Shown here: piece by piece, positions 15,498 to 23,615 of the stretch
How positions within the stretch are numbered: position 1 is the first letter of the stretch
How the letters are laid out: each line of letters opens with the position of its first letter
Source of the DNA: Micromonospora_E sp048060115
Lineage (GTDB): Bacteria > Actinomycetota > Actinomycetes > Mycobacteriales > Micromonosporaceae
Direction: 5' to 3'
Length of the DNA stretch: 64,000 nt
Assembly: GCF_048060115.1 (NCBI RefSeq)
Contig: NZ_JBHMIM010000012.1
Coordinates: 1-64,000 of the forward strand
The notes under the pieces: generated by a model
What the model saw: the letters and a program-made list of their open reading frames with translations, nothing else
What the model was told of the DNA's origin: nothing
Database searches by the model: none
Position numbers and translations under genes: made by a program

Positions 15498-17257
15498 TAC
15501 GTGGCGTCCGAGCCAGGATCGGCGACCACGGGCCGGTGCCGCTCTCGCTGCCGCTGCACCGACGGCTCGGCCCGGATCGCGAGCACAGCGATGTCGTCGT
15601 GATCGCGACCGGCAAGCCAGTCGCCGGTCAACTGCTCCACCCGCTCGGCCAATGCCGGCGCCGGCATCCGGTGGCAGCCCCGCAACGCCTCGCCGAGCCG
15701 GTCCAGGCCGTACTGATCGTTCCCATGGCGCCCGCCACGGGCCTCGGTGACACCGTCGCTGTAGAGCAGGCAGGTCTCGCCGGCTGCAAGGTCCACGGTA
15801 AGTTGACCGATGCGCGGATCGGCGACCACACCGATCAACATGCCACTCAAGGGCACCGTCTCCACGGTGCCGTCGCCGCGCAGAACCAGCGGCGGCAGGT
15901 GGCCACCACCGGCCAGTTTCAGAGTCAGCCCCCCGCTGCCGGCCGGTCGCGCGACCCCGAGCACCATTGTCGCGAACCGGCCCTGGCCGTGCGCCTGGGT
16001 GGTCTCCACGACCGACTCGTTGAGCAGTCTCAGCAGTCGCTTCGGATCGGTTTCCACGTTGCGCAGCGCCTGCAGCCCCTGACGCACCTGACCGGTGAAG
16101 ACCGCCGCGTCGACCCCTTTGCCGGATACGTCACCGAAAAAGAACAGGACGTTGCGGTCAGGAAGTTCAAACGTGCCATAGAAGTCTCCACCGATTCGCA
16201 GTGACGACTGCGCAGGCCGATAGGCCGTCCCCCACTGCACACCCGGAACCACGACCGGTGCCGTCGGCAGCAGGCTCGCCTGCAGCGTTTCGGCGACTTC
16301 GGCCTGATCGCGGTAGAGCACCGCAGCGTCCAGTGCCGACCCGGCACGGGCAGCGAAGCCCCGGAGCAGATGCATGTCGGCCTCGCCGAACCCCCCCGCG
16401 CCCCACCGGGCGACGAGCAGCGCGCCGGTCGGATGCGTACTACCGGGTAGTCCCGCCACCCGAATCGCAACGTCGCTGGCCTGTGACGCGGACAGCCAGC
16501 CCAGGTCAATCATCTGTTCGGCCAACCAGTGCGTCGAGGTCGCCTCCACGCCGCCTAGCGCCTCAGTGAAAGCCGGCGGCAGCTCACTGACAGCGAGTAC
16601 GCCACCATCGATGTGCGGCCTGGCCCCGTTCCCCGACCCTTCGGCCCGCCACCAACGGCTGCGACCCCTGCGCGGTGCGACAACCAGCACCGCGAACTCC
16701 CCGAGCGTCGGTACGGCCAGGCGCACCACGGCTCGGGCTGCGCGGTTCTCGTGCAATGGGTTGCCGAGCTGTTGACTGGCGGTGGCGAGAAACATCCACC
16801 GCGCGCGTTCGGCGAGCAGTGCGTCAGCCAGTGCCGTGCTGTCGGTGGCGTCCTCGACGTACCAGGCGACGCGGTCACGTTCCAGTGGCACCCGACGCAA
16901 CCGCAACAGGCGTCCGTGGTGCGTCAGCTCGCCACGGTCCGAACCGCTCATCGCCTCCTCGATCCGGGCGATACCACTGGCCCCGACGACTTGTCCGACC
17001 ACCAGTTCCGGAAGCAGGGCCCGGGCCGTGGCATCCACGTGACGTACCACGGCGGTGCCGTCACAGATCACCAGACCCTCGCGGAAGTTGTCCACTGCGG
17101 CCTGGCTGATCTCGAAATCGGCGGACGGGACGTGCACGCCGCCGCGCCCGTGGTCGAGTGCCTCCGGCGTGGCGAGGCCGGGAGCCGCCGCCACCTGCTC
17201 GGGTGTGGGTACCCGCCCGTCGCCCGACTCCGAGTTCGTGACATCGGTGGCGCTCAC
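15497..17257 (-). CDS. PAS-GAF-SpoIIE PP2C-type serine phosphatase
   Basis: About 586 residues: a PAS-like domain (about 50-145), a GAF domain (about 160-310) and a C-terminal PP2C/SpoIIE phosphatase (about 325-560). Metal-binding motifs are clear: LRIGGDFYG, FFFGDVSGKGVDAAVF, LLYSDGVTEARG and HDDIAVLAIR. Such RsbU/RsbP-like enzymes dephosphorylate STAS anti-anti-sigma factors and so release alternative sigma factors; no STAS or anti-sigma gene is in the window. I take GTG 17257, which has GGAG nine bases upstream; the GTG at 17272 overlaps that site. Coupling to the cobalamin protein suggests that protein supplies an extra input signal. Confidence 0.9.
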   Translation of the reverse strand: MSATDVTNSESGDGRVPTPEQVAAAPGLATPEALDHGRGGVHVPSADFEISQAAVDNFREGLVICDGTAVVRHVDATARALLPELVVGQVVGASGIARIEEAMSGSDRGELTHHGRLLRLRRVPLERDRVAWYVEDATDSTALADALLAERARWMFLATASQQLGNPLHENRAARAVVRLAVPTLGEFAVLVVAPRRGRSRWWRAEGSGNGARPHIDGGVLAVSELPPAFTEALGGVEATSTHWLAEQMIDLGWLSASQASDVAIRVAGLPGSTHPTGALLVARWGAGGFGEADMHLLRGFAARAGSALDAAVLYRDQAEVAETLQASLLPTAPVVVPGVQWGTAYRPAQSSLRIGGDFYGTFELPDRNVLFFFGDVSGKGVDAAVFTGQVRQGLQALRNVETDPKRLLRLLNESVVETTQAHGQGRFATMVLGVARPAGSGGLTLKLAGGGHLPPLVLRGDGTVETVPLSGMLIGVVADPRIGQLTVDLAAGETCLLYSDGVTEARGGRHGNDQYGLDRLGEALRGCHRMPAPALAERVEQLTGDWLAGRDHDDIAVLAIRAEPSVQRQRERHRPVVADPGSDAT

Positions 17258-17389
17258 CAGGCCAGGCTCCACTCCTCAATCGGGTCGAGGACCTCGGCTC
17301 GGCACCGAGGTCACTCCTCGCACCCACCCTACGCGGCCAGCCGGGAACCGCCACCTTCGTGCCACCCCGGGAATCCTCATCCTGGCGGG

Positions 17390-18535
17390 TCAACTTCCAG
17401 TGGTGGTGGGGAGAAGTTCAGGCACCGCCCGGTTGACCCGTCCGTCGTGCGCCCGCAGTTCGGTCTGCGGCATCGCGTGCTTCCACCGGTGATAGATCCG
17501 CTCGTAGCGCGAGGCCATCAGGTCCGGCGAGAACGACGTCCGAACGTGCTCGGCGCAGACGTACGGATCCAGTTGCCGGACCTGTTCGATCGCCGCCGGA
17601 AGCTCGGCCGGGTCTTCGCAGATCATCCCGGTCACGCCGTGCCGCACGACCTCGGGCACCGCGCCCCGCTTGAGGGCCACCACCGGGGTGCCGCACGCCA
17701 TCGCCTCCAGCATCACCATCCCGAACGGTTCCTCCCACCGGATCGGCATGAGCAGGCACCGCGCGGCGAGGAGCAACTCCCAGCAGCGGGCCCGACCCGG
17801 ATTGACGAGCAGTTCCACATCCGGTCCGAGCATCGGTCGGACGGTCTCGTCGAGGTAGCGCCGCTCCGATGGCTCGGTCGCCTTACCGGCGAGCACCAGT
17901 TCGACCCCCGAGGCACGGCAGGCCTCGATCGCCAGGTCCGGGCCCTTGTCCGAGGCGAAACGTCCCAGCCACAGCACCGGCCCGTCGGACGGGACGAATT
18001 TGCTCTCGACGTCGGTAGCCAGCCCGTTGTGCACGGTGGCCGCCCACGGCAGACCGGCACCGACCCGCCGCTGAGAATACGAGATCGCCACCAGAGCCAC
18101 CGCGCGGTCGATGCCCCGCAGATACTCGCCCAGTTCACCATCTGGCGAGTTGTGGACGGTGACGACGGTCGGCACCCTGCGCTGGGCCGCTGCGAGCGGG
18201 CCAACGGTTGTGTGGTCGTGTACGACGTCGAAGGTGTCGTCCTCGATCAGCCGATCGGCCCGAGCCAGGTGGACGAGTTCCGGCAGTGAGTGACCGAGCC
18301 GGTCGGACTGGAGTTCCCGAACCGTGCTGACGAAGTTGGCGGCCGTCCCGGTCTTGCTGCCAGCGCCGAACAGGGTCACCTCGTTGCCTCGGGCCACCAG
18401 GGCGTCAACCAGCTCCGCGCAGACCTGTTCGACGCCGCCGTACCCGGACGGAGGCAGTTCGTAGTAGGGCGGCACGATCATCGCGATCCGCAACGGCTTC
18501 TGCTGTTCGGTGTGCGTGGACGGGTCGTCGTTCAC
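17390..18535 (-). CDS. GT4-family glycosyltransferase
   Basis: 381 residues from GTG 18535, which has AGGGGG seven bases upstream; the open frame extends a further 181 codons without family similarity. A GT-B enzyme: the N-terminal domain has PPYYELPPSGYGGVEQVCAE (acceptor and glycine-rich loop) and DVVHDHTTVG; the C-terminal domain has VLWLGRFASDKGPDLAIEA and EEPFGMVMLEAMACGTPVVA, the retaining GT4 donor signature. It resembles the trehalose- or sucrose-synthase-like and phosphatidylinositol-mannosyltransferase branches, but the substrate cannot be fixed. It is monocistronic and divergent from the LuxR-type regulator gene, with an inverted repeat between them. Confidence 0.88.
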   Translation of the reverse strand: MNDDPSTHTEQQKPLRIAMIVPPYYELPPSGYGGVEQVCAELVDALVARGNEVTLFGAGSKTGTAANFVSTVRELQSDRLGHSLPELVHLARADRLIEDDTFDVVHDHTTVGPLAAAQRRVPTVVTVHNSPDGELGEYLRGIDRAVALVAISYSQRRVGAGLPWAATVHNGLATDVESKFVPSDGPVLWLGRFASDKGPDLAIEACRASGVELVLAGKATEPSERRYLDETVRPMLGPDVELLVNPGRARCWELLLAARCLLMPIRWEEPFGMVMLEAMACGTPVVALKRGAVPEVVRHGVTGMICEDPAELPAAIEQVRQLDPYVCAEHVRTSFSPDLMASRYERIYHRWKHAMPQTELRAHDGRVNRAVPELLPTTTGS

Positions 18536-18585
18536 GGCGCACCCCCTGCGCTCAGCCGACACTACGGCCGGATATGCACGGCTTA

Positions 18586-18600
18586 CCCTGCTAGGCAGGG
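18586..18600. promoter_or_regulatory. Operator-like inverted repeat CCCTGC-TAG-GCAGGG
   Basis: Perfect 6-bp arms with a three-base centre, 51 bp upstream of the GT4 start and 177 bp upstream of the LuxR-type gene. The flanks nearly extend the symmetry to TTA and TAA. Such a compact dyad in a divergent promoter region is typical of a dimeric repressor site. Confidence 0.45.
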
Positions 18601-18776
18601 ATAAAAACAGATATCGCATGATCTGATGGCTCAGGTGGGGTGAGCGCCGGTCGCTCCCCCAGGATGGTTCCGGCACGGCCGCCGCGTTAGATCCGGGCAC
18701 GGCGGGGAACGCCACCGCGACACACACCCCAGTCAGGCCCGCCAGCGGCGCGGCCGACAGGCGACAGGAGTGGCGG

Positions 18777-21491
18777 ATGCGCACAGCCGGACAGGAAACC
18801 GTGGCGGACCAACGGCATTCGCCCCGGCCGACCGGCCCGGCTGGTGGCACGACCGTTCCGTTGCTCGCTTCGAAGATCACACCTGCGGATCCGCCGGCCG
18901 ACCTGGTCGACCGGCCCCGACTGGCGGTTCGGCTCGACTCCGGGACGCAGGGCCCACTCACCCTGCTGCTCGCGCCGGCGGGTTGGGGCAAGACGACGCT
19001 ACTCACCGGTTGGTTCGCCGGCCGCCGGGCGAACGGAACCGCCGCCTGGTTGACGTTGGAGCCAGGCGACCACGGCACCCGTTTCTGGTGCTACCTGCAC
19101 GCGGCGCTCACCGCCGAGATCGCGCGCCGACATCCGGACCTCGCGGCCCCGCCCGAACCGGGCCGGACCGAACCCGAGGTGTTCCTGCCCCGACTGGCGG
19201 CGGCGATCGCGGCGCAGCCGGAACCGGCACTGGTCGTCCTCGACGACATCCACACCGTCGCCGACGCCGAGGTGATCCGGGGAATCGAGTTCCTGCTACG
19301 GCACTCTCAGGGACAGCTACGACTCGTCGTCGCCGGACGCAGCGCACCGGCCATCGCCCTGCACCGGTTGCGGCTCACCGGTGAACTGACCGAGATCCGC
19401 GCCGCCGAACTCGCGCTGACGTTGAGCGAAAGCATCCGGCTCGTCCGGATGCAGGTGCCGGAGCACCCGATCGAACGGATCCGGGAGTTGCACACCCGCG
19501 CCGAGGGCTGGCCCGCCGGCGTCAGGTTGGCCAGCCTGGCGTTGACCAGCGGAGCGGAGCCGGCTGCCGAACGGCTCCCGGCCAGCGATCCGGACGCCGG
19601 CGTCGCCGGCTACCTACGGGCCGAGGTGGTTCCCGACCCGGAGACGCCCGCCCACGAGACGCTCGTCCGCGCCTCGGTACTCGACCGGGTCTGCGGGGCG
19701 TTGGCCGACGAGTTGACCGGCCGTCACGACGGCGAGCAGCAGTTGGCCGCCGCAGCCCGCCACGTCGCCGGCTTCATCGTCGCCATCGACGGTGAACCGG
19801 CCTGGTACCGCTGCCACCAGATGCTCGCCGACGCACTGTACGCCGAGTTGCGGCGCCGGTATCCGGACGAACTGCCCGAACTTCACCGCCGGGCGTACGC
19901 GTGGTATCGCGCGCATGGCCGCCCGATCGCGGCGCTGCGCCACGGGCTGGCGATAGGCGACGCCGCCGCTGCCATCGAACTGGCCACCACCTACTGGCCG
20001 GAGCTGCTGCTCTGCGGGCACCAGGACGCCGGCCGCACGACACTACCCGCGAGCCTCGATCGCGCGCCTGCGGCGCTGGCCATGTCGTTGGCACTCGACC
20101 AGTTGGAGATCGACGTCCCACCCGCAGGCGCGATCGGCGCCGCGCAGCCAGCATGCGTCGGCGAAGCACCGCCTTCCCGCTCCGGGGCGCACACCGCCGG
20201 CCGAGACCTCACCGTGATCGTGGCACCACTGGCGATCGCACTGGCCCACGGAAGCTTCGAATCGGCGGCCGCGTACGCCACGGACCTGGTCGCCGCCACG
20301 GCGGCGACCGGGCAGGGCGAGGCCGGTCGCGGACACCCGGTGGCGCTCGCCATGCTCGGCACCGCCCGGTTCGGGCTGGGCGATCTGCCGGGGGCGGAAG
20401 AAGCACTGTCCGCCGTACCGGCGATGGCCGACAGCCGGCACAGCTGCACGATCCGCTTCGCCACCGGACAGTTGGCGCTGCTGCAGGCCTGGCGCGGTGA
20501 TCTGGACCGGGCCGGTGTGGCCGCGCGGACGGCGCTGACCCCGCCCGCCTGTCCGGGGCGCCGGTGCGCCAGCCACGCCGCAGCGGCCCACCTGGCGCTC
20601 GCCCTGGTCGCCCTGCACCGTGACGACCTGTCCGATGCCACCCGGCAGCTCGATCGGGCACAGACGTTGGCCGGTCCGGGAACCCCCGCCACGGTGACCG
20701 GGCTGGTCGCGATGGTCCAGGCCGCCGTCCGGCACGCCGAGGGCGACTTCGCCGCGGTCGCCGACCTGCTCGGCGACGCCGACACCGGACCGACCGTCAA
20801 CTATCACGACCAGCTGCGCCGGCTGGCACTGGCAGAGACCCGGATGGCGTGCGGCGACCTGGGTGGGGCACGGGAGCTGCTGTCCGGCCTGGTCGGCGAG
20901 GGGCCGACCTCGACCCGGCAGACCGCACGGATCGCGCTGGCCCGGCTACGGCTGCTCGCCGGCGAGCCGGCCTCGGCCCTGGCCGAGATGCCCGGCTGGG
21001 CGCCACCACGCGACGAACTGTCGACGCGGCTGCACCGGCTGGACGCCGGTCTGGTCGAGGCGGTGGCCACTCGGGCGCTCGGCGACCAACGCACCGCACG
21101 GGACCTGCTCGAACAGGTGCTCGACCTGGCTGCCTCGGACGGCCACCGACGGGTGTTCGGGCACGGTGGCACACCGGTGCGGGAGCTGCTGGTGGAGCAT
21201 CTCGACTCCGGCACCCGACACCGCGGCTTCGTCAACGACCTCGTCGACGCCGCCGGCCGACGGCATGCCGACCGGCACCGCCCGGCACCCGCGATCGCCG
21301 AACCCCTCACCGAACGGGAACTGACCGTCCTGCGGTACCTGCAGGGCACCTTGTCCAACGGTGAGATCGCCGCCGAGTTGTTCCTGTCGGTCAACACTGT
21401 CAAGACGCACGTACGCAACATCTACCAGAAGCTCGGCGCACCCCGCCGCCGCGAAGCGGTACGCAGGGCCCGCGAGCTGCGGCTGCTCTAA
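18777..21491 (+). CDS. LAL/MalT-type LuxR-family ATPase regulator
   Basis: 904 residues with an N-terminal STAND-type NTPase (Walker A LLLAPAGWGKTTLLTG near 63-78, Walker B ALVVLDDIHTV near 150), a long helical TPR-like middle, and a C-terminal LuxR helix-turn-helix: LTERELTVLRYLQGTLSNGE, then LFLSVNTVKTHVRNIYQKLG. Proteins of this size and layout are transcriptional activators gated by a ligand and ATP. The ATG at 18777 has AGGAG six bases upstream. It heads a stress-type island: the BON protein and MscS channel genes follow at 42- and 77-bp gaps and may be co-transcribed or be its targets. The ligand is unknown. Confidence 0.92.
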   Translation: MRTAGQETVADQRHSPRPTGPAGGTTVPLLASKITPADPPADLVDRPRLAVRLDSGTQGPLTLLLAPAGWGKTTLLTGWFAGRRANGTAAWLTLEPGDHGTRFWCYLHAALTAEIARRHPDLAAPPEPGRTEPEVFLPRLAAAIAAQPEPALVVLDDIHTVADAEVIRGIEFLLRHSQGQLRLVVAGRSAPAIALHRLRLTGELTEIRAAELALTLSESIRLVRMQVPEHPIERIRELHTRAEGWPAGVRLASLALTSGAEPAAERLPASDPDAGVAGYLRAEVVPDPETPAHETLVRASVLDRVCGALADELTGRHDGEQQLAAAARHVAGFIVAIDGEPAWYRCHQMLADALYAELRRRYPDELPELHRRAYAWYRAHGRPIAALRHGLAIGDAAAAIELATTYWPELLLCGHQDAGRTTLPASLDRAPAALAMSLALDQLEIDVPPAGAIGAAQPACVGEAPPSRSGAHTAGRDLTVIVAPLAIALAHGSFESAAAYATDLVAATAATGQGEAGRGHPVALAMLGTARFGLGDLPGAEEALSAVPAMADSRHSCTIRFATGQLALLQAWRGDLDRAGVAARTALTPPACPGRRCASHAAAAHLALALVALHRDDLSDATRQLDRAQTLAGPGTPATVTGLVAMVQAAVRHAEGDFAAVADLLGDADTGPTVNYHDQLRRLALAETRMACGDLGGARELLSGLVGEGPTSTRQTARIALARLRLLAGEPASALAEMPGWAPPRDELSTRLHRLDAGLVEAVATRALGDQRTARDLLEQVLDLAASDGHRRVFGHGGTPVRELLVEHLDSGTRHRGFVNDLVDAAGRRHADRHRPAPAIAEPLTERELTVLRYLQGTLSNGEIAAELFLSVNTVKTHVRNIYQKLGAPRRREAVRRARELRLL

Positions 21492-21533
21492 CCACCGGCT
21501 ACGCGGCCGGGACGGGACGCCACGGGAGGAACG

Positions 21534-22214
21534 ATGACCGCCGCAACGGTACGCACCGACGAAGAGCTCCAACGCGACGTCCTGGAGGAGCTGAAGTGGG
21601 ACGCCCGGGTCCAGCCCAACGAGATCGGCGTGACCGTGCAGGACGGGGTGGTGACGCTGCTCGGCTCCGTCGACAACTACGGCAAGAAGTGGGCGGCGGA
21701 GCGGACCACCCACCGGGTACGCGGGGTCACTGCGGTCGCCAACGACATCGAGGTGCGCCTGCCCAGTTCAGCTGAACGTACCGACGCCGACGTCGCCGGC
21801 GCCGCCACCCGGGCATTGGAGTGGGACGCGTTCGTACCGATCGAAAGGCTGGAGGTGACCGTGGCCCAGGGCTGGGTCACCCTCAAGGGCGAGGTGGAGT
21901 GGGAGTTTCAACGCCGGGCCGCAGAGCGGGCGGTACGCCGACTGTCCGGGGTCCGCGGGGTGACCAATCTGGTCGCGGTCCGCCCCCGGGTCGACCCGTC
22001 CCCGCCCGAGCTGCGGCGCAGCATCTCCGACGCGCTCGTCCGCAGCGCGGCCACCGACGCGAGACAGATCACGGTCGACACCGACGGCGGAAAGGTCATC
22101 GTCAAGGGCGTTGTCCAGTCCTGGTTGGAGCGCGAGGAGGCGGAGCGAATCGTCTGGTCGGCTCCGGGTGTCACCGCGGTGGAGAACCGGATCACCGTCG
22201 ATCCGCAGCGTTGA
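21534..22214 (+). CDS. Triple BON-domain protein
   Basis: 226 residues made almost entirely of three tandem BON domains (about 8-75, 85-150 and 155-225), each ending in the G-V-x-x-V-x-N/D pattern: GVTAVANDIEV, GVRGVTNLVAV, GVTAVENRITV. BON domains bind phospholipids or small hydrophobic ligands and occur in OsmY-type stress proteins. There is no signal peptide, so the protein is cytoplasmic or peripheral. GGAGG lies seven bases before the ATG. The three-repeat layout is common in actinobacterial stress islands beside Hsp20- and MscS-type genes. Role inferred: envelope or osmotic stress protection. Confidence 0.88.
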   Translation: MTAATVRTDEELQRDVLEELKWDARVQPNEIGVTVQDGVVTLLGSVDNYGKKWAAERTTHRVRGVTAVANDIEVRLPSSAERTDADVAGAATRALEWDAFVPIERLEVTVAQGWVTLKGEVEWEFQRRAAERAVRRLSGVRGVTNLVAVRPRVDPSPPELRRSISDALVRSAATDARQITVDTDGGKVIVKGVVQSWLEREEAERIVWSAPGVTAVENRITVDPQR

Positions 22215-22291
22215 CCGGGCACCGGCAGATGGTCGGCGGGTGAGGGCCACCCCGGCAGCGTGACGGGCAGGCCGACGGAGGTGACCGGAAG

Positions 22292-23560
22292 ATGTTGGAC
22301 GAACAGGTCGGTCGAGCGATCGTGGCGGTGATCGCCATGGTCGGCGGGTCGATCGCACTGACCTGGCTCTCCGGGTGGGGTGCCAGGCTGGCGGCCCGTG
22401 GACGGTACGCACCGTTTCTCACCACCCTGCACCGGGAGTGCCACCGACCCTGGGGAGCCACGCTACTGGTCGGCGGGCTGCTGCTGGCAGTGCCGGTCAG
22501 CGGGGTCACCGGCGAACTGCGCGACGAGGTGCTGCACCTCCTCCTGCTGGCGCTGATCTACTGCGGCGCATGGCTGGTGATCCGGATCCTCTTCGTCTTC
22601 GAGGACACCGCGTTCCGGCGGCTGCCGGTGGACATGACCGACAACCGGCGGCGGCGCCGGGCCCGTACCCAGATCGGTCTGCTCCGCCGGCTCACCGCGG
22701 TGATCATCAGCATCGTCGCGCTGGCCGCGACCCTGATGACGTTCTCCCAGCTTCGAGCACTCGGGGCATCGTTGTTGGCCTCCGCCGGCGTGGCCGGCGT
22801 GGTCGCCGGTCTGGCCGCCCAGTCGGTACTCGGTCATGTGTTCGCCGGCCTGCAGTTGGCGTTCAGCGATGAGCTGCGCCTCGACGACGTGGTGGTGGTC
22901 GAGCAGGAGTGGGGCAGGGTCGAGGAGATCCGGCTCACGTACGTCGTGGTCCGGGTCTGGGACCAGCGCCGGCTGATCCTGCCCACCTCCTACTTCACCA
23001 CCACTCCCTTCCAGAACTGGACCCGCAACGAAGCGCAGGTGCTGGGCAGCGTGATCCTGCACCTAGACTTCACCGCCGACATCGACGTGCTACGTGCCGA
23101 GGCGCACCGGATCGTCGACGCGTCACCGTTGTGGGACCGGCGGGAGTGGGTGGTGCAGTTGGTGGACGCGACCGAGACGACGATCTGTATCCGGATCCTC
23201 GCCTCGGCCGCCGACGCGCCGAGTTCCTGGGATCTACGGTGTGAGCTGCGCGAGGGACTGTTCGAGTTTCTCCGCCGTCGCCATCCGGACTGGTTGCCCC
23301 GCGCCCGCAGCGAGTTGTCCGGGCCGACGGAGGCAGAGCCGTTTTCCACCACACCGCACCCCGCGGGGTCAGCGGGTCGGCCGCCGACCGGCCGGCTGGG
23401 CCGTCCCGGCGCCGGCGGCCCGGATCCGGGCAGTAGCCGCGGCACCGGCCCGCGCGGCCGGGCCGCCCGGACGGCGGCCAGCCGGCAGTTCGGCAACACG
23501 GTGACCGCCCGGCGGCAGCGCATGATCGATCTGTCGGCCGGCGACCGGGCCGGCGACTGA
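22292..23560 (+). CDS. MscS-family mechanosensitive channel
   Basis: 422 residues. Membrane helices lie near 8-28, 52-72, 80-102 and 130-155, followed by the pore helix region ASAGVAGVVAGLAAQSVLG, the Ala/Gly-packed TM3 of MscS. The beta domain follows (DDVVVVEQEWGRVEEIRLTY, then PTSYFTTTPFQNWTR), then an alpha-beta cytosolic vestibule to about 335. The last 85 residues are a basic Pro/Gly/Arg-rich tail without structure. These channels vent solutes on hypo-osmotic shock. Ribosome site GGAGG lies 10 bases before the ATG. It sits between the BON gene and the convergent Hsp70-like gene. Confidence 0.9.
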   Translation: MLDEQVGRAIVAVIAMVGGSIALTWLSGWGARLAARGRYAPFLTTLHRECHRPWGATLLVGGLLLAVPVSGVTGELRDEVLHLLLLALIYCGAWLVIRILFVFEDTAFRRLPVDMTDNRRRRRARTQIGLLRRLTAVIISIVALAATLMTFSQLRALGASLLASAGVAGVVAGLAAQSVLGHVFAGLQLAFSDELRLDDVVVVEQEWGRVEEIRLTYVVVRVWDQRRLILPTSYFTTTPFQNWTRNEAQVLGSVILHLDFTADIDVLRAEAHRIVDASPLWDRREWVVQLVDATETTICIRILASAADAPSSWDLRCELREGLFEFLRRRHPDWLPRARSELSGPTEAEPFSTTPHPAGSAGRPPTGRLGRPGAGGPDPGSSRGTGPRGRAARTAASRQFGNTVTARRQRMIDLSAGDRAGD

Positions 23561-23615
23561 CCACCGGACCCGACCGGATTGACGAACCGCTCGAAAGATG
23601 TGCGTACCGGTGGGC

